A stretch of DNA of 64,000 nucleotides, from contig CAXXPO010000008.1 of the NCBI GenBank assembly GCA_963665185.2, forward strand, positions 183,711 through 247,710. Reading direction: 5' to 3'. This DNA is from G963665185 sp963665185 (GTDB lineage: Bacteria > Desulfobacterota > Desulfovibrionia > Desulfovibrionales > Desulfovibrionaceae). The position numbers and the translations under genes were made by a program. Below the pieces are notes generated by a model that did no database searches, had not been told where the DNA came from, and saw only the letters and a list, made by a program, of their open reading frames with translations. Position 1 is the stretch's first letter; each line of letters starts with the position of its first letter. Shown here piece after piece: positions 20,940 to 29,656 of this stretch.

Positions 20940-21188
20940 ATGCCTATCGATATGGAAACCGGAAAGGCTGAAATCCTCAAGTTCCTTGAAGAAAAGACCG
21001 GGGCGAAGTCCAAGTTCTATTTCAACGACTTCACCAAGTTGTTTCCCGATGAAAAAGCCCGCGACGTCAAGAAGATCCTGACCGAGCTGGTGAAAGACGA
21101 AAAAATGGAATACTGGTCCTCCGGCTCCACCACCCTGTACGGGCTCAAGGGTGCCGGCAAGCAGACCCATGGCGAGGGTGAAGACTAG
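20940..21188 (+). CDS. dsrD: DsrD, small winged-helix partner of sulfite reductase
   Basis: An 82-residue protein (D. vulgaris DsrD is about 78) beginning at ATG 20940. The frame is open further upstream through the hairpin, which is not credible coding sequence. The fold is predicted to be a winged helix around KFYFNDFTKLFPDEKARDVK and the beta-wing MEYWSSGSTTLYGLKG. DsrD occurs only with reductive-type dsrAB and has been reported to stimulate DsrAB turnover rather than bind DNA. It ends the dsrABD group; an operator-like palindrome and a terminator follow. Confidence 0.96.
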   Translation: MPIDMETGKAEILKFLEEKTGAKSKFYFNDFTKLFPDEKARDVKKILTELVKDEKMEYWSSGSTTLYGLKGAGKQTHGEGED

Positions 21189-21269
21189 ACAGTCTTCCGT
21201 CCGGCCTGCGTTGGTACCACAGGCCGACCGTGTGGCCGGGTTGCATAGCCCGGGCATGCCCCTAATGTA

Positions 21270-21293
21270 TTGACGAAATACGTATTTCGCCAA
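21270..21293. promoter_or_regulatory. 24-bp near-perfect palindrome after dsrD
   Basis: Positions 21270-21293 read the same on both strands except for one pair. The inner 16 bp CGAAATACGTATTTCG (21274-21289) are perfect. The outer TTG and CAA ends give it the look of a repressor or CRP/FNR-type operator. It lies just before the dsrD terminator and 67 bp before the amidase start, so it could control the amidase gene or belong to the dsr transcript end. No known regulator is assigned. Confidence 0.4.
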
Positions 21294-21340
21294 GGCCGGG
21301 CTTGAAGGGACCGTTGCGGTCCCTTGGCCCGGCTTTGTAT
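21294..21340 (+). terminator. Nested hairpin terminator after dsrD
   Basis: An inner stem AAGGGACC/GGTCCCTT is stacked on an outer stem GCCGGGC/GCCCGGC with a small bulge. A T-rich but imperfect tract (TTTGTATTTC) follows. It would end the dsrABD transcript. Confidence 0.65.
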
Positions 21341-21359
21341 TTCAAAAATCCACACCCAC

Positions 21360-22748
21360 GTGCATACACTGCCACGCATCATTTTGGCCGGACTTTCGGG
21401 CGGCGCAGGCAAGACCATCGTCTCACTGGGACTTTGCCGCGCTTTTTCCCGTTCCGGGAAAGCCATCCGCCCATTCAAAAAAGGACCAGACTACATCGAC
21501 GCGGCCTGGCTTTCTCTGGCTGCTGGCAACACGGCTGCAAATCTCGATTCCTATTTCATGTCCGACGACTGCGTGCGCGCCCTGTTCATCGAACGCATGC
21601 GCGGCTTCGAGGCCGGCATCGTGGAAGGCAACCGGGGGCTGTTCGACGGCATGGACAGCGAAGGTTCCATGTCCACGGCCAGCCTTGCCCGTTGCCTGGA
21701 AACTCCACTTGTGCTGGTGGTGGATGCCACCAAAATGACGCGCACGGCTGCCGCCATCATCCAGGGCGTGGCCGGGTTCGAGCCCGGGCTCAATCTGGCC
21801 GGGGTCATCCTCAACCGCACGGCCGGTCCCAGACATCGCAAAATCCTGCGGGAATCCATCGAGCGCTATACTTCGATACCCGTGCTGGGAACTCTGCCGA
21901 AAATAGCGGAAAACCCCATTCCCGAGCGTCACATGGGGCTGTGGTCGAACAGGGAGATGGATACCACCGCCATTCTCGACCCATTGGCCGATCTGATGGC
22001 CGACAACCTGGACCTGGACGAAATATGGAATATCGCCGGCCGCGCGCCCTCCATGGAGCAGGTCAGCCACTCCTTGTGGCCAGAAGCGCGGGGTATGGGC
22101 GAGACCGTCATCGGCGTGGTCAGGGACGAGGCCTTCTGGTTTTATTATCCTGAAAATATCGAAGCTCTTGAACGGGCGGGAGCGGTCATAAAAAACGTTT
22201 CCCTTCTGGACGACGGACCGTGGCCGGAGCTGGACGGCCTGTACATCGGCGGCGGTTTTCCGGAAACCCTGGCCGGGCGGCTATCCGCCAACAGCGCGGC
22301 CAGGCAGCGTGTTTTGGAATTATCCCGGGAAGGCTTGCCCATTTACGCGGAATGCGGCGGTTTCATGTATCTGGCCAGGTCTCTTGAATACCAGGGAAAA
22401 ACCTATCCCATGGCCGGCGTATTTCCTTTGGACACCCGCCTGTGCGAACGGCCCAAGGGGTTGGGCTACATCCAGGCCGAAGTCGTGGGAGAAAATCCGT
22501 TCCACGCCCTTGGCGCGAGCATTCGGGGCCATGAATTCCATTATTCCTGCTGCACTTCGGCACCCGACCGGTCATCGCAGTTCTGCCTGCAGATAAATCG
22601 CGGTTCCGGAATACACAACGGCCAGGATGGGTTGCTCCGCAACAACACCCTGGCCGGCTACAGCCACATCCATGCACTGGCAGTGCCCGACTGGGCGCCC
22701 AACTTTGTGGACGCGGCGCGCAATTTCCGAGGGGAGCGGGAAAAATAG
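21360..22748 (+). CDS. Cobyrinate a,c-diamide synthase family amidase (CbiA/CobB; DsrN-like by context)
   Basis: An ATP- and glutamine-dependent amidoligase of 462 residues. The N-terminal P-loop amidase domain has GLSGGAGKTIVSLGLCRAF and RPFKKGPDYIDAAW. The C-terminal class I glutamine amidotransferase domain has the nucleophile in IYAECGGFMYLARSL and a closing histidine in GYSHIHALA. CbiA/CobB amidates cobyrinate. Its homologue DsrN, encoded in dsr clusters, is thought to amidate siroheme to the siro(heme)amide found in DsrAB. No other cobalamin genes are nearby, so the DsrN-like role fits better, though a B12 role is not excluded. The start is GTG 21360, because the upstream TTG at 21324 lies inside the terminator. 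It is convergent with dapF, five bp away. Confidence 0.85.
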   Translation: MHTLPRIILAGLSGGAGKTIVSLGLCRAFSRSGKAIRPFKKGPDYIDAAWLSLAAGNTAANLDSYFMSDDCVRALFIERMRGFEAGIVEGNRGLFDGMDSEGSMSTASLARCLETPLVLVVDATKMTRTAAAIIQGVAGFEPGLNLAGVILNRTAGPRHRKILRESIERYTSIPVLGTLPKIAENPIPERHMGLWSNREMDTTAILDPLADLMADNLDLDEIWNIAGRAPSMEQVSHSLWPEARGMGETVIGVVRDEAFWFYYPENIEALERAGAVIKNVSLLDDGPWPELDGLYIGGGFPETLAGRLSANSAARQRVLELSREGLPIYAECGGFMYLARSLEYQGKTYPMAGVFPLDTRLCERPKGLGYIQAEVVGENPFHALGASIRGHEFHYSCCTSAPDRSSQFCLQINRGSGIHNGQDGLLRNNTLAGYSHIHALAVPDWAPNFVDAARNFRGEREK

Positions 22749-22753
22749 GTCCG

Positions 22754-23599
22754 CTACTTCAACCCCACGCTTTCCAGGTTTATTTCACCCTTGAAGACGA
22801 TCTCCGCGCCGCCCTGCAAAAAGACCTTGCCCTCACGCACATCCACGACAAGTTTTTCACCGCCCGACGTGGTGATTTCCACTTCCGGTCCGGTCAGCCC
22901 GAGCCTGTGCGCCAGATGCGCCGTGGCGCAGGCGCCCGTGCCGCAGGCAAAGGTTTCGCCTTCCACGCCGCGCTCGTATGTGCGCAGAAGAATGTGTTCC
23001 CTGTCCACCACCTGGGCGAAATTGGCATTGGTGCCGGACGGGGCGAATTCTTCATGGAAACGCAGGGTACGGCCCATTGATTCGATGTCCACGTCTTCCA
23101 CGTCGTCCGTGAAAACAACGGTATGCGGCACCCCGGTGTTGACGAAATGGCCGATGTTCAGGTCGTCGGAGAGGCCCAGTTCGATGTTCAGTCGCTCGTC
23201 GACCGGATCGGTCAATTGCACCTTCACCTGTCCCAGCTCGGGCAGCACCCTGGCCCGAACAACTCCGGCATCCGTGCCGATGGAGTGCTCTGCAGGGGCC
23301 ATTTTCAGCTCATAGGCCAGCCGCGCCGCGCAGCGTGATCCATTGCCGCACATTTCGGCGCGCGATCCGTCGGCATTGTAGAAATGCCATTTGAAGTCCA
23401 CGTCGGTCCGGTCATCCGCGTTTTCCAGAAAAAACAGTCCGTCCGCGCCCACGCCGAATGCCCTGCGGCACAGGGCCATGGCCCAGGACGCCATATCTTC
23501 CACCGCAACGCCCGCGTCGCGGTTGTCGATCACCACAAAATCGTTGCCGCTGCCCTGCATCTTGAAAAACGGAACAGCCGCTGCAAACCCTACCGCCAT
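22754..23599 (-). CDS. dapF: Diaminopimelate epimerase
   Basis: This enzyme converts LL- to meso-diaminopimelate for lysine and peptidoglycan synthesis without a cofactor. The product has 281 residues. The catalytic cysteine pair is visible in AEMCGNGSRCAA and ETFACGTGACATAHLA. The substrate-binding start MQGSGNDFVVIDNRD is present. ATG 23599 is chosen because GAGGT lies five bases upstream; the ATG at 23614 would place that site inside the coding sequence. It stands alone. Confidence 0.95.
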   Translation of the reverse strand: MAVGFAAAVPFFKMQGSGNDFVVIDNRDAGVAVEDMASWAMALCRRAFGVGADGLFFLENADDRTDVDFKWHFYNADGSRAEMCGNGSRCAARLAYELKMAPAEHSIGTDAGVVRARVLPELGQVKVQLTDPVDERLNIELGLSDDLNIGHFVNTGVPHTVVFTDDVEDVDIESMGRTLRFHEEFAPSGTNANFAQVVDREHILLRTYERGVEGETFACGTGACATAHLAHRLGLTGPEVEITTSGGEKLVVDVREGKVFLQGGAEIVFKGEINLESVGLK

Positions 23600-24090
23600 G
23601 TCAGCACCTCGCATGCGTATTTACATTCTTTCCGTCTAGTAGCGGATTCCAGGGGCCAAGCCAAGCAGCAGGGAAAGAGCCGGGAAATGGAAAAATCCCG
23701 AATAGAAAGGATATTGGACAAGGAGCTCAACATCACCGTGCCGGAAAAATCAGGACGGTGAGATGTTTAAAAAAAAAATCGCGGGTTCAGGATTCGATTG
23801 TTTCCACTTTGGATTGAATTGAAAAAGTTCAACTTGAATAAATTTCGAATCCAGCAGGTTGAGAGACTCGAAGACCCGATCAGGCTGCAAACTGCGGTTT
23901 AAAGGGGGAAAAGGGTTTTTCATGCCCGAAAAATAGAGTATACATCCAAAGGGTATGCGGTCTGTGCAACAGCAAATACCAACAACGTACCAGCATTTTT
24001 TGCGAATCAGCGGAATCGCTGCATTCCGGCACCGAATTTTCAATGAAACCCTGTTAGTTAGTCCACTTTTTACACATCGGAGGATGGATT
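23600..24090. other. Intergenic region between dapF and the beta-propeller-like lipoprotein
   Basis: The first part contains a possible 24-codon ORF (listed separately). The middle is AT-richer and carries a widely spaced inverted pair GGATTCGA/TCGAATCC (near 23790 and 23845). The end supplies the ribosome-binding site of the lipoprotein gene. A minus-strand frame of 97 codons here has no family features. I see no RNA gene. Confidence 0.5.
23687..23761 (+). CDS. Possible very small ORF (24 residues)
   Basis: ATG 23687 is preceded by GGGAAAGAGCCGGGAA and encodes a charged, helix-like peptide (MEKSRIERILDKELNITVPE and four more residues) ending at TGA 23761. The composition looks protein-like, but it is too short to judge without comparison to related genomes. 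It lies upstream of dapF on the opposite strand. Confidence 0.2.
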   Translation: MEKSRIERILDKELNITVPEKSGR

Positions 24091-25158
24091 ATGCGCCAGG
24101 TGTTTGATTTTAGGCTGTTCGGTCGTTTTCTTTCACCTCTTGCAACGTCGTGGTCGGGCCTGCTTTGGCTGGGCCTGCTCGGTGCGGGATTCCTTTTTCC
24201 GGCGGGATGCGGAAGCTCATCGGACGGTTCCGGTACCTGGCAAAGCCAGGGTGTTTCCGACAGTTCCTTCATGAAATCCGTGGCGATCGGTTCAATCTAC
24301 ACCGCCGGGGCAAGTACCGACGAAAAAGCCAGAATCTGGAGCATCGGCAACGGCGGTTCCACGACCGAAGCGCAGCTGTGCGACGACCAGTCCGTGATTC
24401 TGGCCCTGTTGTACAAGGACTCCCAGCTGACCGTGGGCTACCGCGACGCCGTACGGGGCAAGGTGTGCAGATACGACATTGCTTCGAAAATCCAGACGGA
24501 CCTCAACATCCCCAACGCCACTTCCGTTTCCGACATGCAGTTCTGGAAGGACAGCCTTGTCGTGTCCGGAATGGACGCTAACCGCAACGGCGGACTCTGG
24601 CAATATTCCTCGGGTTCCTGGGACGACATTTCCAACAGTACCGCCCTGACCACCTGCGACGCCGTGGCCGTAAGCGACAATCGCCTTTTCGTTGCCGGGC
24701 AAAACGCCACGGACGAAAGCATCTCCTGCACCTATACGACGGTGCTGACCTACGACGGCATCACCTGGACCGACCTGCAGCCAGTGGAAAAGATCCCCTA
24801 TGTTCGGGTCATGCTCGGCGACGGTTCAGGAGGCGTGTACGTGGGCGGGGAAAACCACTCCCGCCGGGGCGAAGTCTGGCAGGTTTCCGCAAGCGGATCA
24901 TGGACCGCCCTCAATCTCCCCAATGCAATGGAAGTCAGGGCGCTGGCGCGTCGAAGCGACGGCACCCTGCTGGTGGGGGGAACGAACAACTCCTTTTCCG
25001 GAGAGGTGTGGGTCCTTGATGCCGGCGGAAAGTGGAACACTCTGGGCGCGGTCCCGTCCTCCTGGTCGGTCAACGGCCTGGGGCTGCCCGCCGACTGCAG
25101 CGTGGTGGTCGCAGGAATAAACAGGGCCTATCAAGGCCAGGTCTGGATTCTGAACTGA
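24091..25158 (+). CDS. Secreted lipoprotein with beta-propeller-like repeats
   Basis: The product has 355 residues. A long N-terminal signal with a hydrophobic stretch (GLLWLGLLGAGFLFPAGC) ends in a lipobox cysteine near residue 34, and a GSSSDGSG linker follows. The rest is built of short beta-rich units that resemble one another: ARIWSIGNGG, GGLWQYSSGSWDDIS, LTYDGITWTDLQ, GEVWQVSASGSWTALN and GEVWVLDAGGKWNTLG. The recurring V-W-x-x-(4-6)-G-x-W pattern suggests a kelch- or sialidase-like propeller, probably for binding rather than catalysis. A strong GGAGG precedes ATG 24091. I do not recognise a specific family. The chitinase gene follows after 160 bp. Confidence 0.7.
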   Translation: MRQVFDFRLFGRFLSPLATSWSGLLWLGLLGAGFLFPAGCGSSSDGSGTWQSQGVSDSSFMKSVAIGSIYTAGASTDEKARIWSIGNGGSTTEAQLCDDQSVILALLYKDSQLTVGYRDAVRGKVCRYDIASKIQTDLNIPNATSVSDMQFWKDSLVVSGMDANRNGGLWQYSSGSWDDISNSTALTTCDAVAVSDNRLFVAGQNATDESISCTYTTVLTYDGITWTDLQPVEKIPYVRVMLGDGSGGVYVGGENHSRRGEVWQVSASGSWTALNLPNAMEVRALARRSDGTLLVGGTNNSFSGEVWVLDAGGKWNTLGAVPSSWSVNGLGLPADCSVVVAGINRAYQGQVWILN

Positions 25159-25318
25159 GCCACGATCCCCGGCCCTGCCGCGAGTGGCGGTCCGCTTGTC
25201 GGGGATTCAATGCCAATGCCGTCTTCGCCATTGGCAAGTGAACGGGAAGTGAAACAACGGACGGCTTACAATCGCAACAAAGGCGGCACAGTTCCGCCCC
25301 GAACAGAGAGGTTGCCAA

Positions 25319-26474
25319 ATGAAACATGTCATGCTGGTTTTTTCGATTCTGTTGCTGTTTCCCCTTGCGGCCCGGGCCGATTGCGACAATCCCTGCGGGC
25401 TTGAGGAGGGTCCTGACCTGCGCTGCCCAAGAACGCGGCATGCAGCCCGAAGAGTATTTCAACACCGTGCTGTACGACACGGACATCCAGGACGGATTCT
25501 GCAAGCAAGCGCCGCAGGCCGGCCTGACCACCTCGAGCCGGGATTTCTTCAAGCTGAATTATTGCAAAAATGCGACGAGTTATTATTCCTATGCAAACTT
25601 CATAAAGGCCGCAAAGTCGTTCCCCACTTTTTTGTGCGTGCCCGGCTCCGGCAAAAAGGCACGTCTGCGCGAGCTTGCCAATTTCCTGGCAACCGTGGGG
25701 CAGGAAACCACGAGCGGAAAGCCCTACACCAACACCGGACTGTACTGGCGCTATGAAAACAGTGCCCTGACCAGCGACATCGACATCGCCACCACCTATG
25801 CCAACCAGATGGGCGACCAATGGTGGGCATTCACCACCACCGGCGACATGAACGGCGACACCATGACCGACATCTATTGGAACGGGGCCGCCCAAGGCCA
25901 GGCCAACGTCTACCGGACCACAGACGAGCAGCGCATGCTCTGCTCGTGGGGCAATATCCCCACCCCGCCCGACGGCTATGTGGCGACCCGCGTGGTCGAT
26001 CTGATGAACAAGGGCTATTGGGTGGGCATGGGACCCAAACAGCTTACGGCCGATTCCATGATGGGCTTTTTCGGATGGTACAATCAGCATTTGGCTGCAA
26101 ACGCTCCCGTGAACACGGCGAACTTCAAGGCGTTTGTGGAGCGTTACCTCAACGACGGGGTGCTCTCCTTTCAGGGAGCCATCTGGTACTGGATGAAGCG
26201 GGTCAACCGGAACGACAACCCGCCCACCATTTCGGAGATGGTTTCCGACCCGGACTCGGCAAAACGTGTCTGCCAGGACATCGGGTTCGTCACCTGGATG
26301 GTCAACGGCGGCTGCAACGACAGCGACGGACGAGAAAAATACTACCAGTATTTCATCGGCGGCGAGGTTTTCAACATCTACGAGGAGAACTACTGCGTCA
26401 CCACGTCCTCTGGCAAGGTTTGCAGCTACGACTGCGGAAAGGCACTTTACGACTACTGCATGTCGGTCCGCTGA
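25319..26474 (+). CDS. Secreted GH19-like chitinase, reading frame broken near its start
   Basis: A Sec signal peptide (MKHVMLVFSILLLFPLAARA) begins at ATG 25319 after a good GAGAGG. The remaining ~350 residues lie one frame over. The frames join if one G is removed from the GGG at 25408-25410, giving CGLEEVLTCAAQERGM and a mature protein of about 363 residues. The body has GH19 features: an AQERGMQPEEYF start, LANFLATVGQETTSG with the likely catalytic acid, and cysteine pairs suited to a secreted enzyme. A segment with DMNGDTMTDIYWNG interrupts the usual domain. As written the gene is frameshifted. Because two housekeeping genes in this window have the same kind of defect, sequencing error is likely. 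The substrate could be chitin or peptidoglycan. Confidence 0.65.
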
Positions 26475-26929
26475 TGCCGTTTCAGACTGCGCCAGAATCC
26501 GCCTCCCACGCACCCGGCATCCCCTGGGGAGCGTCCGCGCCCCCGGAAGCCGCACCGCAAGTGACGGCTTCCGGGGGAGCCATCATCAAGGAGCGGCCCA
26601 AGGTATGGCCGTTGTTATGGACTTCGCTACGCATATGGGGGAATCCGTTGCCAACCAACCCTTGGGTGGGGTTGGGAAGGCTGGTCTGAAAGCAAGGCCG
26701 CTTTGCGGCTCGCCGAGTAGGCAGAAATCAATCGGACCCAGGAATCCGGAAGACGGTCGTTACAGAAACTGGCTTTTTCCTGTTCCTGGGCCTCTGCCGC
26801 TTGTAGAAATTCAGCCCATTCACCTGGAGCAGAACAAAAAAATCATGTTTCATGGTTAAACGCTCTCCAGCCACTATCAAATATTTTTTTCCCTTATTTT
26901 GAATGGTTGAACACTTGCCCTGCGGGATG
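26475..26929. other. Intergenic region between chitinase and integrase remnant
   Basis: No supported gene. A 13-bp inverted repeat (26540-26552 with 26565-26577, loop 12) follows the chitinase gene. It lacks a T-tract and resembles the GC-rich intergenic hairpins elsewhere in the window. The rest, with a small AT-rich patch near 26860-26910, shows no motif I can name and may be remnant mobile-element DNA. Confidence 0.5.
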
Positions 26930-27485
26930 ATTACTTGCAAACCGCGTGTCCTGCCAGAAAGGTCAAAGTCCCGGAGGTGGGCAGCCGCCAGGAGAGGGGG
27001 ATCGGCTTTCTGCGGTACCCAGGAAGCATGACGGGCTGGTTCATGAAATTTGGCTTTTTTCCATCCGCTACGATCTGCGCTTAGGAGAGATAGCCGCTCT
27101 GACCTGGAACGACATTGATCTGAACGCCATGGACATTTCCATCCGCGATTCCAAGGGAAAGGTGAATCGAAAGGCACACCTGCTCAAGAACATTGCCCTT
27201 GTGCTTGCAGAGCGATGGATGAACAGCGGAGGCGACAGGTCGGCACTTGCTTTCCCTTCGGGTGTCGGCGGCAGGATGGTCTGCATCTCAAATGCGTTCT
27301 CGCGAGTTGCGAACCTCCTGTTCAATGAAGGGATTGAGGACCGGAGGCTTGGCGTCTGTTTCCACACCCTGCGGCACACCTTTGTCTCTTCCTGTACCTG
27401 GCCAAAGAGTCCGGCCACCGCCGGTTTACGCACATGAATCAACAAGCCCTCTCGGAAGTGGTACCAGGGTGGATAGCCAAAAGAA
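26930..27485 (+). pseudogene. Decayed tyrosine recombinase (integrase) remnant
   Basis: Only the C-terminal half of a phage or island integrase survives, in broken frames. One frame gives a linker KVKVPEVGSRQERGIGFL. The next gives the Arg-I block LRLGEIAALTWNDIDL and the H-x-x-R block FHTLRHTFVS. After a small deletion or shift a further frame gives FTHMNQQALSEVV, in the place of the tyrosine-proximal YAH segment. No N-terminal arm-binding or core-binding domain is seen. It points at, and nearly abuts, the 3' end of the tRNA-Thr gene, the usual position for an integrase that used that tRNA as its attachment site. It cannot be functional. Confidence 0.75.
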
Positions 27486-27516
27486 AAGGACTTGCACGGG
27501 TGTCGTGCAAGTCCTT
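27486..27516 (-). terminator. Terminator of the tRNA-Thr gene
   Basis: A perfect 13-bp stem (27486-27498 with 27504-27516, loop of five) lies 9 bp beyond the tRNA 3' end. On the minus strand it is followed by TTTTCTTTT, the form of an intrinsic terminator. Confidence 0.85.
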
Positions 27517-27524
27517 GTTTTCTC

Positions 27525-27600
<76 letters not shown>

Positions 27601-27619
27601 CAATTCAGGGAAGCACTTG

Positions 27620-27643
27620 TGACAGAAATGCGTGTTTCTGTCA
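27620..27643. repeat. 9-bp inverted repeat upstream of tRNA-Thr
   Basis: TGACAGAAA (27620-27628) and TTTCTGTCA (27635-27643) flank a six-base centre, about 20 bp upstream of the tRNA 5' end. It could be an operator, or a hairpin ending transcription from the AT-rich side, but no T-tract follows. Confidence 0.45.
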
Positions 27644-28705
27644 AGGCAATATGTTTTAGGAAGTTGCTTAATTTTTTAATATGCCTGAATAATTCTGATA
27701 AATCAAACTGGCTAGAAAAGGGTATAACATGAAGTCATTTTTATGTACGCAAGCATGAGCGAAATGTTTACGTAAAGTTGTAAAAAAATTGCATTGCTTG
27801 TTCCATTCGCAAAGGCCTGCCATGGAAGAGTCTGTATGTCTCTTCTTTTTTTCTGCAAGTTTAAAGTTTTTTTATGATCTATTGAATCAGTATGTAAAAA
27901 ATTTTAATTGAGACAGTAAAAAAAATATAATCTGACTCCAATTGTATCAAGACTTTTTTATATGGAAAAAGCATTCTGATTGTTTGTTTATTTGAAAAGT
28001 CAAAGATCATATTATTTATTTTTGAAATCATTGATTATAATAAAATCAACTAATTTGCTAGGTAGTATGCAAGCTTTTTTTGTCGAGCATATTACTGCTC
28101 TTAGCAGGTGAGCATTCTGAAAAATTTGCTGATTTTTTCAATTTTTTTGTAAATTAGGGTTCTAAAATAGATGTCTTTTAAGTTGTGCTTTTAATCTATT
28201 TTTTATGGTGTCTAGTAAAAATCATGATTTACTATATACTAAAAATTGTTCTTATTTACTTGGAAATAAAAGAGATTTTTTTTGTTCTGTATTTGTTTTA
28301 ATTTGGATGGACAAGCAAGTGAATGATTTTTTAGTTCTAGTTTGAAATGATAAGTCATCATAAAAAATATTGAAAATGATGTTTAATATGATGTATTTTA
28401 CATTATAAAATTTGTTTCAAAAACTTTTGGATATCTTTAAAAGAAAAGTTTCAGCATTGAAAAAAAGATACGCTGTAAATGGGCATGATCGATGGTTTAT
28501 GAAAAAAATTATTGAAAAGATATTTGATCTTTTTTATGAAAAATATTCCACATATTCTTTTTTCAGGATGTAAACTTCATTGTTTGCGCTCCGACAGGTT
28601 GCGAACTATTTTGCAGCCTGCATTTAAAAGATAAATATACTTGAAATTTTCACCATTAATTCAATTTTATTTGATTGAATTTAAAAAAACAATTAGAAAT
28701 ACGAA
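27644..28705. other. AT-rich, gene-free stretch of about 1.06 kb
   Basis: By eye this stretch is roughly three-quarters A and T, in sharp contrast to its GC-rich neighbours, and has no reading frame worth naming on either strand. It contains several short dyads: TAGTAAA...TTTACTA around ATCATGAT (28213-28234), a small hairpin with a T-run (28515-28533), GAGCA...TGCTC near 28086-28100, and AATTCAAT/ATTGAATT (28658-28681) just upstream of the next gene. It sits beside tRNA-Thr and an integrase remnant, so acquired DNA is the likeliest origin. It may instead contain an unannotated RNA or a silencing or replication element. Confidence 0.7.
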
Positions 28706-28936
28706 ATGGATAAAATAATGAAAACTGCCAGGCTCGATCCAGAGCTTGGTGCGCTGAGCATGGCCAAGGTTGTCACCGAACTGGAGGGCTTCGCCTTTCA
28801 GCTCAGAAGCGTATATTTTCTTCGCGATGGGGGAGAAAAAGAGGCAGCCAATAAGTTGGAACAAAAAATCACCCGGGATTTGGGGGAAAAGTTGGCAAAG
28901 CTCATTGAGGGGGCTGTCCTGAAAAAGAAGGGATAG
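28706..28936 (+). CDS. Small conserved-looking protein, unknown function (76 residues)
   Basis: A 76-residue mostly helical, charged protein with no cysteine, signal or membrane segment. It begins MDKIMKTARLDPELGALSMA and contains TELEGFAFQLRSVYFLRDGG and a lysine-rich end. The coding sequence is GC-normal, unlike the AT-rich DNA before it. ATG 28706 or ATG 28718 may be the start; neither has a strong ribosome-binding site. The FQLRSVYFLRDGGEKEAAN region suggests a small helical dimer, but I recognise no family. No neighbour suggests a role. Confidence 0.55.
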   Translation: MDKIMKTARLDPELGALSMAKVVTELEGFAFQLRSVYFLRDGGEKEAANKLEQKITRDLGEKLAKLIEGAVLKKKG

Positions 28937-29378
28937 CCAACCGACCTGCCGTTCATGGTTCCGGCTTTTGGGGGAACCCAGGGCGTCTGCCGCCGTCAGT
29001 GTCTGTGCCTTCGGTGTGCTGCCTGTAAAGCCTGTCCGGGTGCGGGTCACATGGCAGGGCGCAACAAAAGAAAACGGCCTTTTTTTGTGCGGCGTCTGTG
29101 CTTTTTTGCCGGTACTTGTCGGTATGGGGCCGTATCGGTTCATGAAAAATCCGCTGCCCATGCCGTACAGCTGGGCTTTCATGGATCGGTACGGGATTAT
29201 GTTGCTTTGGCGGCCGTCGGTCGTGTGATGTTCCGCCAATGAGGTGCAGCTTTAAAATCCTTCTTCAAACGCCGTAGAATCGGTTCGAAGAGGCATTTTC
29301 CGTCTGCCTGCAGGGCCCCGCGGAGTGACGCCTGCTGCGTCAGGAAGTCCCGGGCACAATGCCGTTTTCGGCGCGGCA
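28937..29378. other. Intergenic stretch with no supported gene
   Basis: Frames of 80-190 codons exist on both strands here, but they lack ribosome-binding sites or family motifs. The plus-strand one starts on a poor TTG. An AAAACGGCCTTTTTTT run near 29070 might end transcription of the 76-residue gene. I see nothing else definite. Confidence 0.45.
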
Positions 29379-29513
29379 TTACCGGGCAAGACCGATGATC
29401 CCGAAGACAATGAGGTAAACGGCCACAATGTAGTTGAGCAGCTTGGGCATGACCAGGATGAGAATGCCGGCCACAAGCGCCAGCAAGGGTTGCAGGGCAA
29501 GTTGGATGTTCAT
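29379..29513 (-). CDS. DUF3096 small membrane protein (44 residues)
   Basis: A 44-residue hydrophobic protein: MNIQLALQPLLALVAGILIL, then VMPKLLNYIVAVYLIVFGII, then GLAR. Two membrane segments flank a conserved PKLLNYIVA turn, the pattern of the DUF3096 family. A perfect AAGGAG lies seven bases before ATG 29513, and the stop is TAA at 29379-29381. The function of the family is unknown. The gene is probably a single transcription unit on the minus strand. Confidence 0.85.
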   Translation of the reverse strand: MNIQLALQPLLALVAGILILVMPKLLNYIVAVYLIVFGIIGLAR

Positions 29514-29656
29514 GGTATTTCTCCTTTTTTGTTGGACGTTGGGTCTGATCATTCATACGCGGTGTTCTTTTTTTAAGAAAGCCGGTTTTGGAAATTTTGC
29601 ACTTTCTTTCGAATAGCTTTGGTTTGCGGGGATTGGCCGCGAGGCCCGGCCCGAAT

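Noticed and set aside
21189..21360. Possible cobalamin riboswitch ahead of the CbiA-like gene
   Set aside because: The gap is short and filled by a palindrome and a terminator. I found no B12-box or the long leader that such a riboswitch needs.
23750..24043. A 97-codon minus-strand frame before the lipoprotein gene
   Set aside because: No ribosome-binding site, unusual composition, and it lies in the presumed promoter region of the lipoprotein.
27620..28705. Possible CRISPR array or phage repeat in the AT-rich stretch
   Set aside because: No evenly spaced direct repeats are visible, only short dyads and A/T runs. No cas-like gene is in the window.
28667..29239. A 190-codon minus-strand frame and an 86-codon plus-strand frame around 28.7-29.2 kb
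   Set aside because: Neither has a good start, ribosome-binding site or recognisable motif. The minus frame lies across the 76-residue gene, which looks more protein-like.
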